A stretch of 14,910 nucleotides of DNA from CAYVQU01 sp964453155 (lineage in GTDB: Bacteria > Chloroflexota > Anaerolineae > Anaerolineales > UBA11858), in assembly GCA_964453155.1 (NCBI GenBank), contig CAYVQU010000134.1, positions 1 to 14,910 of the forward strand, in the 5' to 3' direction. The notes under the pieces were generated by a model, which worked only from the letters and a program-made list of their open reading frames with translations, was not told the origin of the DNA and did no database searches. A program made the position numbers and the translations under genes. Positions 14,149 to 14,910 of this stretch are shown here, in pieces (the first letter of the stretch is position 1; each line of letters opens with the position of its first letter).

Positions 14149-14763
14149 ATGACTCGATTAATTTTGACTCGTCACGGTGAAACCGACTGGAACGCCGCCA
14201 AACGTTTTCAAGGCCATACCGACATCCCTTTGAATGCCCGCGGGCAGGAGCAAGCCCGGTCCTTAGGAGCCGCGTTGGCCTCCGAAAAAATAGACCTGGC
14301 CTTTGCCAGTGATCTCCAACGAACCCAGGATACTGCCGGCGCGGTCTTGGCGCATCATCCGGTTGACTTAATTTTGGACCCGCGTTTACGTGAAATGAGT
14401 TTTGGCCAATGGGAGGGGCTGACCTATGATGAAATGTGCGCTCAGGATGACCGAGTGGCCGCCAATTGGGGTGATTTCATGCTAACCATTGGACCCCCGG
14501 ATGGCGAAGCGATTCCCAGCTTTGCAGCCCGAATAAAATCTTTTTTGGATGAAATTAGCACCAAATATCCAGATAAAACTGTTCTTATTGTGGCTCATGG
14601 GGGCGTGATCCGGATGTCGATGTGCACGCTGTTGGGGATTCCCCTGGAACGACACTGGCAATTTAACATTCGCCAAACGTCTCTCACCGACATTGAAACT
14701 TTCCCTGAAGGAGCAATTCTGAATTTATTCAATGATGATTGTCATCTTAAAGGTGACTTGTGA
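14149..14763 (+). CDS. cobC: Histidine phosphatase, probable alpha-ribazole phosphatase
   Basis: This 204-aa protein is a histidine phosphatase of the phosphoglycerate mutase superfamily. The phospho-acceptor is H9 in LTRHGETDWN, and the second histidine is H150 in VLIVAHGGVIRM; the LREMSFGQWEGLTYDEM segment carries the catalytic acidic residue. The reading as CobC, which dephosphorylates alpha-ribazole 5'-phosphate or the cobalamin phosphate (EC 3.1.3.73), comes from its closeness to cobT and cobS; sequence alone does not separate it from other phosphatases of the family. ATG 14149 is preferred because it puts the RHG motif at the usual distance; a TTG at 14134 is possible. No ribosome site is seen, and a palindrome lies upstream. 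Confidence 0.82.
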   Translation: MTRLILTRHGETDWNAAKRFQGHTDIPLNARGQEQARSLGAALASEKIDLAFASDLQRTQDTAGAVLAHHPVDLILDPRLREMSFGQWEGLTYDEMCAQDDRVAANWGDFMLTIGPPDGEAIPSFAARIKSFLDEISTKYPDKTVLIVAHGGVIRMSMCTLLGIPLERHWQFNIRQTSLTDIETFPEGAILNLFNDDCHLKGDL

Positions 14764-14910
14764 AGAATGTTACGTGATTTTTGCTGAACTGCGCATAGCC
14801 ATTGTCTGTATCTGGCCATCATCCCCTAACCCCTAACCCCCTCAACCTTATGCCCGCTTCACTACCCTACATGTAGGATGAGTTTATCAGGTTGAAAGCG
14901 AAAAAAGACA
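14764..14910. other. Terminal spacer with short repeats
   Basis: No gene is seen in this stretch. It holds a CCCCTAA direct repeat (14823-14840, two and a half units) and a 12-bp perfect palindrome CCTACATGTAGG (14866-14877). No terminator for cobC is evident. Confidence 0.5.

Noticed and set aside
14823..14840. CCCCTAA repeats as a telomere or CRISPR
   Set aside because: Only two and a half units are present, with no spacers and no cas genes; it is a short low-complexity tract.

Overview
This window reads as accessory-rich chromosome from an anaerobic bacterium, most likely a member of the Chloroflexota (Anaerolineae-like). That placement is an inference. It rests on an RdhA/RdhB pair, the T/P/E-rich linkers of the secreted proteins, mixed ATG/GTG/TTG starts, and the many different short palindromic repeats in the gene spacers. 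All genes are on the + strand, and I saw no convincing gene on the - strand.

Bases 1-2040 hold a respiratory reductive dehalogenase pair: a TAT-exported corrinoid/iron-sulfur RdhA and its three-helix membrane anchor RdhB, closed by a strong intrinsic terminator. Bases 2060-3883 hold a SRPBCC-fold protein and a large TPR protein; both look more AT-rich than their neighbours and neither is an obvious part of the dehalogenase. Bases 3966-6377 hold an RdhC/PceC-like membrane flavoprotein (FMN-binding domain plus two CX3CP motifs), an 83-residue single-helix protein of unknown function, and a TAT-type ApbE flavin transferase able to attach FMN to RdhC.

Bases 6423-6818 are a promoter-like site followed by a cobalamin riboswitch, with a readable terminator/antiterminator platform. 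Downstream lie the corrinoid ABC importer btuF-btuC-btuD, the corrinoid adenosyltransferase cobO, then cobT, a UDP-GlcNAc 2-epimerase (wecB), cobS, a Bcp-type peroxiredoxin and a cobC-like phosphatase.

Taken together the window encodes an organohalide-respiration module and its cofactor supply: terminal reductase, anchor, a candidate electron-transfer flavoprotein, the enzyme that flavinylates it, and riboswitch-controlled import, adenosylation and lower-ligand (nucleotide loop) assembly of the corrinoid that RdhA needs. No transcriptional regulator, no RdhT/PceT-type chaperone and no CobU/CbiB are present in the window.

A second layer is structural. Six of the gene spacers carry a palindromic element, mostly of different sequence from one another, and a 7-bp tandem repeat sits inside the riboswitch aptamer. 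These look like dispersed genomic repeats that have entered permissive sites without breaking the genes.
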